A stretch of DNA of 64,000 nt, from positions 1 through 64,000 of the forward strand of contig CAZAUF010000003.1 of the NCBI GenBank assembly GCA_964488555.1, given 5' to 3'. The notes under the pieces are model-generated. The model searched no databases. It had not been told where the DNA came from and saw only the letters and a list, made by a program, of their open reading frames with translations. Shown piece by piece: positions 7,150 to 16,240 of the stretch. The stretch's first letter is position 1, and every line of letters starts with the position of its first letter. The stretch is from UBA2112 sp964488555. Its GTDB lineage: Bacteria; Patescibacteriota; Saccharimonadia; Saccharimonadales; Saccharimonadaceae. The position numbers and the translations under genes were made by a program.

Positions 7150-9558
7150 CTATTTCACGACGATATTGACGAGCTTTTTAGGTACATAGATGACCTTGAG
7201 CGGCTCTTTATCGCCTATGAAGTTCGCGGCGTTTTCTGCTTCCATGGCAGCTTTCTTGACGTCATCATCACTGGTATCAGCTGGCAGTTCCACGGTAGCG
7301 CGAAGCTTGCCATTGACCTGCACAGCGATGGTCATAGTGTCGGATACCAGGTATTTGTCATCCCATTGCGGCCAACTGTCACGGTGCACGGACGTGTCAT
7401 GGCCGAGCTGGTGCCACAACTCCTCGGCAATGTGCGGAGCAAACGGTGCCACGAGTGCCACCAATGATTCCAACGCGAACTGCCAGTTTGCACGATCGCC
7501 AAACTGATCCTTTGCCTTCAGATCATACAGATCATTGGTGAGTTTCATCATGGCAGCAATAGCGGTGTTATATTTCTGGTCCTCCAGATCGGCCGTTGCT
7601 TTTTGGATAGCAGGGTGCGTCACTTTCAATACAGCATCGGACTTCTCGCCTTCGCTCGCTTCGGTAAACTCTTGCACCAAATTCCATATACGGTTGAGGA
7701 ATCGATAGGTACCCGGCACGCCTTGTTCATCCCAACGGATCCACAAATCAAGCGGCGCAGCAAACATCAGGTATGTACGAAGTGCATCAGCACCATAGCC
7801 GCTGTCGATAATCTGCAGCGGATCGACACCGTTGCCCTTGGATTTGCTAAACATCTGACCATCGCTTGCGGTGACTTTGCCATTAAACAGAAATCGCTTG
7901 AACGGCTCAGGATCACTCACCAGACCAAGCTTATGGAGGAATCGCGTGACGAAACGTGCATAAATCATATGTGCCGTGGCATGGTCGCCGCCATTATAGA
8001 AATCAACGGGCATCCATTTTTTGGCCACCTCGGAACTGACTGGTTGTTCGGCATTGTGCGGATCGAGGTAACGCAGGAAATACCAACTGCTACAAATATA
8101 GGTATCGAGCGTATCGGTTTCACGCTCCGCATCGCCACCACACTGAGGACATTTCACATGTAGCCAGTCGTCGGCTCGTGCGAGCGCGCTGCGACCATCG
8201 CCAGTAGGAGCGAAGTCTTTGAGCTCGGGCAAGACGACAGGAAGATCCTCATCCGGGACCAACACAGGCCCGTCAGTTGGACAGTTAATGATAGGGATGG
8301 GAGCACCCCAGTAACGCTGGCGACTCACGCTCCAGTCACGAATCTTGAATGTCGTTTTTGACTCGCCAATGCCCTTTTCTTCCAGCCATGCGACGATTTT
8401 TTCACGAGCGTCATTGACATTAAGTCCATCAAATTCACCAGAGTTGACCAGATTTTCGTCGTTATCTACCACTTGGACGATTGGCAGTTCAAACTTTTCA
8501 GCAAACTCCTGGTCGCGCTCATCGTGCGCAGGCACGGCCATGATCGCACCGGTGCCGTAACCATAGAGTACGTAGTCGGCCACCCAAACTGGAATCTGCT
8601 CGCCGTTTGCTGGATTTACAGCATAAGCACCGGTAAAGACACCCGACTTCTCCTTGCTCTCCATACGCTCCAGTTCGGATTTTTTGTTGGCTTCGGTCAC
8701 ATACTCGTCGACTGTCGCCTTTTGCTCGTCGGTTGCAATCTCACTAACTATCGGGTGCTCGGGTGCCACGACCATAAACGTCGCACCATAAATCGTATCA
8801 GGACGTGTGGTAAAAACTCGTATTTTCTGACTGGTACCCTCGATATTAAAGTCAATCTCCGCACCCTGTGACTTACCAATCCAGTTTTTCTGCGCCAGCT
8901 TTACGGTGTCTGTCCAGTCCAGTGCATCGGTCGCTTCGAGCAATTCGTCGGCATATTCGGTAATCTTGAAAAACCATTGTTTGATTTCCTTTTTCTCGAC
9001 CAACGGGTCGTCGGGACCATCGTGCCGCCAACATTTGCCGTCAATGACTTGTTCGTTGCTCAGAACCGTCTTGTCCTTGTCGCACCACCACTGCATGCGA
9101 CTATCCTGATATGCCAAACCTTGCTTGTGCATCTGAGCAAAAATCCACTGTGTCCATTTGTAGTACTCAGGCTCGTGCGTTGAAATTTCTTTGCTCCAGT
9201 CATTGCTCCAACCCATAGCCTTGTACTGCTTGTGGTAGCCGGGGATAATCTTCGCCATGCTCTGCTGTGGCGAAACACCGGTCTTGATGGCGAAATTTTC
9301 GGCAGGCAAACCAAACGCATCCCAGCCGACGGGGTGATAACTCTCGTAACCCTGCTGTCGCTTAAACCGTGCCATGACGTCGCTAATGGTGTAGTTCATG
9401 GCATGTCCGATATGTATCCCGGCACCGCTAGGGTAATTAAACATGCTGAGCGCGAAATACTTCTTTTTGTCACTCTCAAGATCGGCAACGTACGTGCCGT
9501 CCTCATCCCAAAACTGTTGCCATTTCGGTTCTATGGCTTTCGGTTCATATCGTTTCAC
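7150..9558 (-). CDS. leuS: Leucyl-tRNA synthetase
   Basis: Class I synthetase, 802 residues, a typical bacterial size. HIGH motif in AGIHIGHAMNY (about residues 46-56), KMSKS motif as MFSKSKGNG, the CP1 editing domain with its threonine-rich TTRPDTIYGATF and the GYGTGAIMAVPAHDERD block that hydrolyses mischarged tRNA, and a C-terminal VQVNGKLRA domain. It starts with GTG; a TATAAT box sits seven bases upstream and no Shine-Dalgarno is present, so the mRNA is probably leaderless. Confidence 0.98.
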   Translation of the reverse strand: MKRYEPKAIEPKWQQFWDEDGTYVADLESDKKKYFALSMFNYPSGAGIHIGHAMNYTISDVMARFKRQQGYESYHPVGWDAFGLPAENFAIKTGVSPQQSMAKIIPGYHKQYKAMGWSNDWSKEISTHEPEYYKWTQWIFAQMHKQGLAYQDSRMQWWCDKDKTVLSNEQVIDGKCWRHDGPDDPLVEKKEIKQWFFKITEYADELLEATDALDWTDTVKLAQKNWIGKSQGAEIDFNIEGTSQKIRVFTTRPDTIYGATFMVVAPEHPIVSEIATDEQKATVDEYVTEANKKSELERMESKEKSGVFTGAYAVNPANGEQIPVWVADYVLYGYGTGAIMAVPAHDERDQEFAEKFELPIVQVVDNDENLVNSGEFDGLNVNDAREKIVAWLEEKGIGESKTTFKIRDWSVSRQRYWGAPIPIINCPTDGPVLVPDEDLPVVLPELKDFAPTGDGRSALARADDWLHVKCPQCGGDAERETDTLDTYICSSWYFLRYLDPHNAEQPVSSEVAKKWMPVDFYNGGDHATAHMIYARFVTRFLHKLGLVSDPEPFKRFLFNGKVTASDGQMFSKSKGNGVDPLQIIDSGYGADALRTYLMFAAPLDLWIRWDEQGVPGTYRFLNRIWNLVQEFTEASEGEKSDAVLKVTHPAIQKATADLEDQKYNTAIAAMMKLTNDLYDLKAKDQFGDRANWQFALESLVALVAPFAPHIAEELWHQLGHDTSVHRDSWPQWDDKYLVSDTMTIAVQVNGKLRATVELPADTSDDDVKKAAMEAENAANFIGDKEPLKVIYVPKKLVNIVVK

Positions 9559-9615
9559 TACGGTTATTATACCACTGTTCGTACGAAGTGGCAGCCGAAT
9601 CGACTAGACTCACCA

Positions 9616-10557
9616 CTAGAGGGCCATCAGCGATCGAAAAAACTCGTTCGTGATTTGGTCGAGCGTCATGGCATTCGCTGGCGGTTCAACAGGTGATTGC
9701 GAGTCGTACGTCGCCGTGACACGAGTGGTCTTACCGGCACCATCACGCACAGTGAGTTCTTTGAGATAGTGATCCTGGGTCAAGACCACGGTCGCCCGCA
9801 TGTCTGCAAGGACCGCTGCGTCAAATGACTTATAGGCAGTCTCGGCACAGCTCACAACTAACTGGTAGAAGTCTGTCTTTCTGAGCGCGCTCTGGAAAGT
9901 CTCGAGCTTTTGCTCATCAAACGATATATCGTAGGACGCATCCGTGCCCGTCTGCGTGACCGGACCGAGGACTATAAACTGATGCGACAAATACGTCGTT
10001 GCGAGTCGCTGTCGCACCGCACTCCCGTGAGCCAACAGGCTCCTACCATCCACGCCGCAGTAAAGCGCGTTCAACATATCTGATGGAAGAGATGGTGTTT
10101 GTAAGTTGATACTTACCCACTTATTCTTCATCTTATCGATTATCGGCTGCATCCACTTGCTGGACAAATCTATTGTCTGTTCACCTGCAGTCTTCGCCAG
10201 TAGCTCTGCGAAGTCAGCAGACCGCACGTACAACGTATTGTCGCTGACAATCATCTCGATATCGAGCCCGTCCAGCACACCTTTTGCGTGATACGCCCCC
10301 TCAGCTACCTGCACACGCAGTGTCGTATCGTCTGATTTCACTGTATAGACAGCTGGCTCACGAAGAGCATGGTCGGCGGCATCGAGCAGTGCTTTATGCG
10401 AACTATTGAGCCACCAAGCAAATAGCACCAATGCGACAGACACGATCGTCACGGTGATGATGGCGAAGATCAGAATACGTCGTCTCAGCTGCCTTTTGCG
10501 ATAAGACTGGTCAGTTGGGTCGGGTGTAGATTTTGTATTTTGAAGTTTCGCGCTCAT
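9616..10557 (-). CDS. Single-pass membrane protein, unknown function
   Basis: A 313-residue protein: about 25 basic cytoplasmic residues, one transmembrane helix (about 30-52), then a long outward domain of mixed strands with few charges clustered. The start at 10557 is preferred because its ATG overlaps the murF stop (ATGA), implying coupling to murF and perhaps a role at the cell surface. No domain recognised. Confidence 0.72.
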   Translation of the reverse strand: MSAKLQNTKSTPDPTDQSYRKRQLRRRILIFAIITVTIVSVALVLFAWWLNSSHKALLDAADHALREPAVYTVKSDDTTLRVQVAEGAYHAKGVLDGLDIEMIVSDNTLYVRSADFAELLAKTAGEQTIDLSSKWMQPIIDKMKNKWVSINLQTPSLPSDMLNALYCGVDGRSLLAHGSAVRQRLATTYLSHQFIVLGPVTQTGTDASYDISFDEQKLETFQSALRKTDFYQLVVSCAETAYKSFDAAVLADMRATVVLTQDHYLKELTVRDGAGKTTRVTATYDSQSPVEPPANAMTLDQITNEFFRSLMAL

Positions 10558-11861
10558 ACCAAATGCTGTCCGAAAAACTCTTCTTTGTGTGCCATCCATG
10601 CCGGTGATTGTCGCACCAACTTGTCAGCGTCGGCTTGATTGGACAGAAGAATCTTTACCGCTTCTTCAGAATATACATCTCCTTGCGAGCCCTTCACGAG
10701 GATCAACGCACCCTGTTGCAAAACGCTGTGCGCAAACGCGCCAGCCTGGACGGCATTTTTGAATGTTTTTACCTGACAGCCCTGAGATTGCGCTGCCGGT
10801 GCCAAATATTTTTCTGCATCGTCGCCGATGGTAATGACCCACTCGACCATATCAGGATGAAACATCTCACCGATTTTTTTGTGCTCTTCTGGAGATACGT
10901 CACCAAGCTCATTCATACTACCCATGATGGCAATACGCTGCGGCGCATCAATGCTATAGAACGTCTGCACGGCACTGACAGCTGCCGCTGGGCTGGAATT
11001 ATAGGTGTCATCTATAATCGAACTTCCATTCCGACCACGCAACAGATTCATGCGTCCAGGAATAGGCCGTATCTTTTCTAGACCAGCCTTTATGTCGTCT
11101 CCGGTCAATCCAAACTTGATACCGGTTGCGGCAGCAGCGATGGCTGGACGTAAATTATGTTCACCAAGCACCTTGATGGTCGCCTCTACGCCGTTTGGTA
11201 ACTCCGGCGCGACAAACTTGCCAACGTGACCGTTCTCTACGCTAAAATCCTGCTGCTCAAAATGATACTCTGCCGCAGAATTCGTGCCATATGTGCCAAA
11301 CCTCGGATCAGTAATATACTCTGCGTATTTGCCGTCTATGTCATCGCGATTGATCAATGCGTCCAGACTAAAATTCACCGCCGCCAGTTCTTCGTAAGCG
11401 ACAGCATCGAGCGTCTTGAAAAATTCCATATGCTCAGGCGTCACCGCAGTCACAACCGCCAAGTGCGGCTTCAGATATCGGCCAAAGGACACAATGTCGC
11501 CAGGATGATCCGCTCCAAGCTCCTGCACAATGACGTCGACATCGGTCGGAGCCAATATCCTTGTACGTGCCGCCTTGAGGACATCACGCCAAGCACTAAA
11601 ACTACGGATGTTTTCTGGATAGGGTATGCCGAGAATTGCCAAAGGTACGCTCATGGCTGTATTGTGATTACCCTCGTGCATGCGCACACGATAGCGTTGC
11701 GATAGCATAGTAGCGATAGCGGTCTTTGTGCTCGTCTTGCCCACACTGCCCGTCACGACAATCAGCCTCACTTCAGGATGGGCGGTAAAATAAGCAACCA
11801 CTGCTTCTTCAAGCTTTTTTTGCACGCGTGCCTTATACTTTTGGCGCAATCCGTTAAACAT
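10554..11861 (-). CDS. murF: UDP-MurNAc-pentapeptide synthetase MurF
   Basis: Mur ligase, 435 residues: ATP loop GSVGKTSTK (about 39-47), central-domain EGNHNT and ELGADHPGDI, and the C-terminal DDTYNSSPAAAVSA. Adds D-Ala-D-Ala to the UDP-MurNAc-tripeptide in the cytoplasm; the ligase ddl lies at 53.8 kb. The N-terminal substrate domain is shorter than in E. coli MurF, so another Mur-like ligase cannot be fully excluded. A TATAAT box eight bases before the ATG suggests a very short leader. Confidence 0.88.
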   Translation of the reverse strand: MFNGLRQKYKARVQKKLEEAVVAYFTAHPEVRLIVVTGSVGKTSTKTAIATMLSQRYRVRMHEGNHNTAMSVPLAILGIPYPENIRSFSAWRDVLKAARTRILAPTDVDVIVQELGADHPGDIVSFGRYLKPHLAVVTAVTPEHMEFFKTLDAVAYEELAAVNFSLDALINRDDIDGKYAEYITDPRFGTYGTNSAAEYHFEQQDFSVENGHVGKFVAPELPNGVEATIKVLGEHNLRPAIAAAATGIKFGLTGDDIKAGLEKIRPIPGRMNLLRGRNGSSIIDDTYNSSPAAAVSAVQTFYSIDAPQRIAIMGSMNELGDVSPEEHKKIGEMFHPDMVEWVITIGDDAEKYLAPAAQSQGCQVKTFKNAVQAGAFAHSVLQQGALILVKGSQGDVYSEEAVKILLSNQADADKLVRQSPAWMAHKEEFFGQHLV

Positions 11862-11891
11862 TACCGCTTATTATAACACTTATGTCGTGTT

Positions 11892-12233
11892 TTATTTGTT
11901 ACTACGTAGCCGTTCGACCACAAGTCGCTGACGATCATTATCCTCATAAAGCACCGCCTCGCCTCTCGACTGCATCGTCCAGAGTAACTCAAGTGTCGAC
12001 GTCATCTTCTCGTCTCCGTACGCTTCCTTCACCTTATCAAGTAAATCGCCGATAGATATGACGTCTTCGGCAGCTTCAAAACAAGCCTCTATATAATTGA
12101 GTAATACCTGTTCTCGGTTGCATATGAGCTCTTGGCGCAGTATTTGAGCAACGTCGCGCAAATCACCGGGTGCTGGTGTCGGATCAAGTAGTTCTGGATC
12201 GCCATATCGGTCATATCGGTATCCTTCATTCAT
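11892..12233 (-). CDS. Small soluble protein, unknown function
   Basis: A 113-residue acidic helical protein, without membrane segments. The start MNEGYRYDRYGD is preferred over an upstream ATG because the first nine upstream residues look non-coding. It lies 30 bases upstream of murF on the same strand and could be read with it. Function not recognised. Confidence 0.6.
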   Translation of the reverse strand: MNEGYRYDRYGDPELLDPTPAPGDLRDVAQILRQELICNREQVLLNYIEACFEAAEDVISIGDLLDKVKEAYGDEKMTSTLELLWTMQSRGEAVLYEDNDRQRLVVERLRSNK

Positions 12234-12414
12234 ATGGCAGTGATTGTAGCGGCAATGCACTACACGCGCAAGCCGATATCCCCCTTGTGCTTTTTCGTCA
12301 GTTGCGGCATACTATTATTTAGTGCTGGTGCGCAATTGGGGCAACCCGTTTGCGCGGCAAAAACAAACACTCCACCACCAAACTCGTGCCCCGGGTGGGC
12401 GCGCAACAGCAACC

Positions 12415-12444
12415 TGAAGACCGCTCCACAGTGAGCGGTCTTCA
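12415..12444. terminator. Strong hairpin in the gap between genes
   Basis: TGAAGACCGCTC pairs perfectly with GAGCGGTCTTCA around CACAGT, a 12-bp stem. The stretch 12234-12552 holds this hairpin and no visible gene. No gene clearly reads into it from the left, so a small RNA ending here is possible. Confidence 0.6.
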
Positions 12445-12552
12445 TCTATAACAGTTTGTGGCATGGTTGTATAACATATTTTATGAAAAATATTGTTGTG
12501 TTTTTTAACCATTAGGAGTATACATATAAGCACAAGGCAATTTGGAGGGAGT

Positions 12553-13089
12553 ATGAGTACAAAAGAGTATCTCGATGGGCACCATAGCGGTCTCGTCGTC
12601 TTGCACGGTCTCGTAACATTACTGTTCGGAGTCGTCGCATTGTTCTTTCCAGGGTTGACATTAGCCAACCTCGTAACCCTGTTTGCCGTCTACGTCACCG
12701 TAGTCGGCGTCGTCGAGCTGGTTCACGGTTTCCGTGACATGGGCAAAGGCAGTTCCTACTGGTTCTCGCTTTTGGTCGGTCTGGTAATGGTGGCAGCTGG
12801 CGTCTATCTGGTCCGCAACCCAGCAATGACGCAGAGTGCATTCCTCGTATTCGCAGGTGCACTCGTGCTCGCACGTGGTGTGGCCGACCTGTTCGTTTCC
12901 GCTTTCATGAGCGTCAAAAACGAACATCGGACACTATTCGTAGTCTGCGGTGTAGCCGGTGTTCTCGCCGGTCTCATGCTGTGGCGCTACCCTGTTGCAG
13001 GCGTCGTCGATTTCGTATGGGTGCTCGGTCTCTACGCACTGGTCGTCGGGTCAGCTGTCATGGCTATGGCCAGTCGACTTCGCGGCTAG
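12553..13089 (+). CDS. HdeD-like (DUF308) membrane protein
   Basis: A 178-residue protein with six closely spaced hydrophobic helices and the HdeD-family pattern LLFGVVALFFPGLTLANLV near the start. HdeD proteins are linked to acid or stress tolerance in enterobacteria; the molecular role is unknown. The start at 12553 follows GGAGG. A paralogue lies at 13552-14166 on the other strand. Confidence 0.82.
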   Translation: MSTKEYLDGHHSGLVVLHGLVTLLFGVVALFFPGLTLANLVTLFAVYVTVVGVVELVHGFRDMGKGSSYWFSLLVGLVMVAAGVYLVRNPAMTQSAFLVFAGALVLARGVADLFVSAFMSVKNEHRTLFVVCGVAGVLAGLMLWRYPVAGVVDFVWVLGLYALVVGSAVMAMASRLRG

Positions 13090-13145
13090 TTCATAAGCTG
13101 CAGCTTTCATGAATAAACAGTTGAAACAAAACAACTAACCTTCAG

Positions 13146-13178
13146 ACACCTGTCGATGCCTTGGCGACAGGTGTTTTT
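13146..13178 (+). terminator. Terminator after the HdeD-like gene
   Basis: ACACCTGTCG pairs with CGACAGGTGT, followed by TTTTG, between the HdeD-like gene and tRNA-Ala. Confidence 0.8.
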
Positions 13179-13200
13179 GTTGGTACAATGACCGCAGTAT

Positions 13201-13277
13201 GGGGCATTGGCGCAGTTGGCTAGCGCGCTTCCATGGCATGGAAGAGGTCATCGGTTCGAATCCGATATGCTCCACCA
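13201..13277 (+). tRNA. tRNA-Ala(GGC)
   Basis: Complete cloverleaf: acceptor GGGGCAT with ATGCTCC includes the G3-U70 pair that defines alanine tRNAs. Anticodon loop ATGGCAT, T-loop TTCGAAT, discriminator A and an encoded CCA. It is not surrounded by broken copies, unlike tRNA-Gly and tRNA-Phe. Confidence 0.96.
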
Positions 13278-13290
13278 GAAATCATTCACG

Positions 13291-13545
13291 ATGAACAATA
13301 TATTCTCAGACAAAATACTCGATATCGCTGGCTGGGTCGGCGTGGTTTTCGTGCTCGGCAGCTACTGCCTGCTCGCCCTCGGCATCATTGACGGCAACTC
13401 ATGGACATACCATACGCTCGTCCTCTTCGGATCGGCATTCGTTGCCGCCATCTCGCTCAAGCGCCACGCGTTTCAACCCGCGGTCCTCAACGTCGCTTTC
13501 GCGGCACTGGCCATCATGGCACTTGTACGACTCGCTATCATCTAA
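13291..13545 (+). CDS. CBU_0592-like small membrane protein
   Basis: An 84-residue protein with three hydrophobic helices. It resembles the CBU_0592 family (GWVGVVFVLGSYCLLALGII near the start, a central YHTLVLFGSAF block). The ATG lies 13 bases after the encoded CCA of tRNA-Ala with no Shine-Dalgarno, so it is probably released when the tRNA 3' end is cut. Function unknown. Confidence 0.72.
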   Translation: MNNIFSDKILDIAGWVGVVFVLGSYCLLALGIIDGNSWTYHTLVLFGSAFVAAISLKRHAFQPAVLNVAFAALAIMALVRLAII

Positions 13546-13551
13546 CTTATA

Positions 13552-14166
13552 TCAGCGGCGCGATCGCGGCGCTGAACCCGCCGGCTTCTTGTTTATAGCG
13601 CCGGCTGCGTCATCAATGGCACTGCGTGAACTCCGTATCTGAAACGCATACGCCAGACTAATCGAACCAGCAATAAGTGCGTACAGACCCAGTGCCCATA
13701 CGAATGCCAATCCGCCTCCAGCTGGATTGCTCCATATGATAATACCCGCTACGATTCCCAAAATACCTGATATGCCCCAAAGCCAGCGATGTTCGTGCTT
13801 GTCGCTATAGAAAACCGCAACTACCAAATCGAATATGCCGCGGACGAGAAGCAACATGCCTACCAAGATGATGAACGAACCGAGCGCTATCAGCGGATTA
13901 CGGATCAGATAGACACCGATGCCTGTCAAAATCAAACCGATTAAAAGTGCAAACCACCATGAATTATCTTTGCCCATCGAGGTAAACCCGTGGACGATTT
14001 CTATCACACCTGCCACGACCGCATACACGGCAAACACAATTACAAGCACCGCTAGCGTAAGTCCCGGTATAAACAAAGCAACAACGCCAAACAGGAGCGT
14101 AGCTATACCTTGTAGAATGAAAAGCCACCACAGATCATCCACATACTCTTTTGTGCTCGTAACCAG
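13552..14166 (-). CDS. HdeD-like (DUF308) membrane protein, probable CTG start
   Basis: Six-helix paralogue of the protein at 12553, sharing STKEY at the start and LLFGVVALFIPGLTLAVLV, plus a basic C-terminal tail of about 25 residues. No ATG, GTG or TTG fits. A strong AAGGAGG stands five bases before a CTG at 14166, which matches the start of the paralogue. An in-frame ATG at 14223 would place the Shine-Dalgarno inside the gene. Confidence 0.8.
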   Translation of the reverse strand: MVTSTKEYVDDLWWLFILQGIATLLFGVVALFIPGLTLAVLVIVFAVYAVVAGVIEIVHGFTSMGKDNSWWFALLIGLILTGIGVYLIRNPLIALGSFIILVGMLLLVRGIFDLVVAVFYSDKHEHRWLWGISGILGIVAGIIIWSNPAGGGLAFVWALGLYALIAGSISLAYAFQIRSSRSAIDDAAGAINKKPAGSAPRSRR

Positions 14167-14380
14167 ATGAACCTCCTTCAAATTACCCACCCCACTTTCA
14201 GTGTAGTACCAGCATTTCATCATGTATGTACAATTTTCACTAGCTTTATTGCGTTAAGTGTGCTTTAATGACATTGTTCAGAAGCATGCGCAGAAAATAC
14301 GTGTTCCTCATTGGATACAGCAGTAATCCGCAGTTGGTCGATCTGACGAAAGCAGTAACCATAGAGAAGTACATATTTCA

Positions 14381-14683
14381 ATGGCATCACAAAATCTATT
14401 TATCGGTAGCTTGGCTTATGCTACCACTGATGACAGTCTGAAGGCCTTTTTTGAGGCGGTCGGGCCTGTTACCAGTGCCCGCGTGATCACCGATCGCGAC
14501 AGTGGTCGCTCGAAAGGCTTTGGCTTCGTTGAGTTTGAAAACGACGACGACAACCAAAAAGCCATCGATCAGCTAAACGGCAAGGAACTTGACGGACGAG
14601 CAATCAACGTCAGCCTCGCTCGTCCAAAGGAAGACCGCCCTCGCAACAACGACGGTGGCTCTTTCCGCCAGCGCAGCTGGTAA
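14381..14683 (+). CDS. RRM-type RNA-binding protein
   Basis: One RNA recognition motif, about residues 4-80: RNP2 LFIGSL and RNP1 KGFGFVEF, with the aromatic residues that stack on RNA. The tail (PRNNDGGSFRQRSW) is short, basic and glycine-containing, as in cyanobacterial Rbp proteins induced by cold. Single gene with a terminator. Targets unknown. Confidence 0.93.
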   Translation: MASQNLFIGSLAYATTDDSLKAFFEAVGPVTSARVITDRDSGRSKGFGFVEFENDDDNQKAIDQLNGKELDGRAINVSLARPKEDRPRNNDGGSFRQRSW

Positions 14684-14696
14684 TCGGTCGCACGCG

Positions 14697-14726
14697 AAAT
14701 AACCCCGCTCAATGCGGGGTTATTTC
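14697..14726. terminator. Bidirectional terminator
   Basis: AAATAACCCCGC pairs perfectly with GCGGGGTTATTT around TCAAT. It ends the RRM gene and overlaps the last codons of nadD from the other side. Confidence 0.85.
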
Positions 14727-15310
14727 ATATAGGATAAATACTTCAATACCGATGGACTCACAAGTTGCTCAATCGACTTATGCTCGGCAATCCGTGCACG
14801 AACCTCTGTGGAGCTCACTTTTATAGTGTCGACTGCGAGCAACATGGCATTTTTTCCTAACCGTGCAATAGGCGCACCGGGACGCTCAACAACCAGCATC
14901 GACAAATTATCCACCATCCACTCACCCATATACCAGTCAGGCATTGTCTCCACGGAATCAGACCCAAATACCCATATAAATTGTCTATCCGGATAGGTAC
15001 GGTTCAAATGCAACACCGTATCAAATGTTTCCGTTTGCTCAGCTCTATCGAGCTCACTCGTCTTAACGTGAATCTCGACCGTCCGGCCGACAACATCGTC
15101 GATAAGCGCGCGCAGCATACGCAAACGGCTCTCGCGAGTCGCGCTGATTGTCTTGTCGAGCCTACTACCGCTCGGCAGCAACCACACGTCCGTATCCCTT
15201 TGTTCCGCATAGTCAACACACGCCTGCAGAATCGCTTGATGGGCGCGAGTAGGAGGATTGAACGCGCCGCCATAGATGATGGTGTCTTTTTTAGCCTGAT
15301 TCTGTTCCAT
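14720..15310 (-). CDS. nadD: Nicotinate-nucleotide adenylyltransferase NadD
   Basis: Joins nicotinate mononucleotide and ATP into deamido-NAD. The nucleotidyltransferase motifs are clear: GGAFNPPTRAH (about residues 14-24, with H as in the HxGH-type site) and KVSSTEVRARI near the C-terminus. 196 residues. Divergent from nadE, whose product completes NAD; the shared 99-base spacer holds two operator-like palindromes. Confidence 0.92.
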   Translation of the reverse strand: MEQNQAKKDTIIYGGAFNPPTRAHQAILQACVDYAEQRDTDVWLLPSGSRLDKTISATRESRLRMLRALIDDVVGRTVEIHVKTSELDRAEQTETFDTVLHLNRTYPDRQFIWVFGSDSVETMPDWYMGEWMVDNLSMLVVERPGAPIARLGKNAMLLAVDTIKVSSTEVRARIAEHKSIEQLVSPSVLKYLSYMK

Positions 15311-15331
15311 GGCAATCCTTTCGTATTTATA

Positions 15332-15352
15332 TTAGTGTTGACTATACACTAA
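15332..15352. promoter_or_regulatory. NrtR-box-like operator, nadD/nadE spacer
   Basis: Perfect palindrome TTAGTGT-N7-ACACTAA in the spacer between divergent nadD and nadE. The same 7-7-7 layout recurs at 20243 and 23283, each time beside an NAD or ADP-ribose gene. The cognate regulator is inferred to be NrtR, encoded at 16906. Confidence 0.8.
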
Positions 15353-15378
15353 CTAAGATGTACCCTGAGTATAGCACG

Positions 15379-15399
15379 TTAGTGTGCACACAACAACAA
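15379..15399. promoter_or_regulatory. Second, weaker operator-like site before nadE
   Basis: TTAGTGT followed seven bases later by ACAACAA (five of seven matches to the right half-site). It ends at the nadE ribosome-binding site AAGGAGG, so a bound protein would block nadE. Confidence 0.5.
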
Positions 15400-15409
15400 G
15401 GAGGTTTCC

Positions 15410-16231
15410 ATGAAAGCACGCCAGCAAGAAATCATCGCTGATCTGGGAGTCAATCCCACAATCAATGCCTGTCAGGAGGTAGAGCAACGCTGTCAGTTTC
15501 TCGTCGACTACCTCGCTCGAACAGGCTTAAAGGGTTTTGTCCTCGGTATTTCTGGCGGTCAGGACTCTCTGCTGGCTGGTATACTTGCGCAACGTGCCGT
15601 CGAAAAACGTCGAAGCTCAGGATATGATGCAGAATTTCATGCCGTTCTTTTGCCCTACGGCACACAAGCTGATCGAGAGGATGCGCTGCATGCAATCGAA
15701 GTTATTACACCCGACTACACTCATGATTTGAATATCAAATCAGCAGTCGATGAATTTGCCCAGGCATTTAGCATATCTGAGGGGCGTCCATTTACTGACT
15801 TCGACAAAGGCAACGTCAAGGCGCGCATGCGTATGATTGCTCAATATGCATTGGCAAGCGAGTACAAACTGCTCGTCATCGGCACTGATCATGCGGCCGA
15901 GGCCGTGACCGGGTTTTTCACCAAGTACGGCGACGGCGGGGCTGACGTCCTTCCACTTTCTGGGCTGACAAAACGACAAGGCAAAGCACTACTCCGTGAA
16001 CTCGGTGCGCCAGAACGCCTCATAACCAAAGTGCCAACGGCTGACTTGCTCGACGACAAGCCCGGACAAGCCGATGAGTCGGAACTTGGATTTCTCTACG
16101 ATGACATCGATGATTATCTAGAGGGCAAAAACGTCGACGAAAAATTTGCCGAAAAACTGGAAGCTCGATATGACACTACGCGACATAAACGCGAATTGCC
16201 AGTCGCTTATCGTAGTCCATATTCTTCATAA
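15410..16231 (+). CDS. nadE: NH3-dependent NAD synthetase
   Basis: Amidates deamido-NAD to NAD. Has the PP-loop GISGGQDS (about residues 46-53), the IGTDHAAEAVTGFFTKYGDGG substrate block and the KxP..DLLDDKPGQADE lid. At 273 residues it lacks a glutaminase domain, so ammonia is the nitrogen source. Strong AAGGAGG site. Under the shared NAD operators. Confidence 0.96.
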   Translation: MKARQQEIIADLGVNPTINACQEVEQRCQFLVDYLARTGLKGFVLGISGGQDSLLAGILAQRAVEKRRSSGYDAEFHAVLLPYGTQADREDALHAIEVITPDYTHDLNIKSAVDEFAQAFSISEGRPFTDFDKGNVKARMRMIAQYALASEYKLLVIGTDHAAEAVTGFFTKYGDGGADVLPLSGLTKRQGKALLRELGAPERLITKVPTADLLDDKPGQADESELGFLYDDIDDYLEGKNVDEKFAEKLEARYDTTRHKRELPVAYRSPYSS

Positions 16232-16240
16232 ATACTGAGC

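Noticed and set aside
15311..15409. Riboswitch in the nadD/nadE spacer
   Set aside because: The short spacer is fully explained by palindromic DNA operators and ribosome-binding sites; no room for an aptamer.
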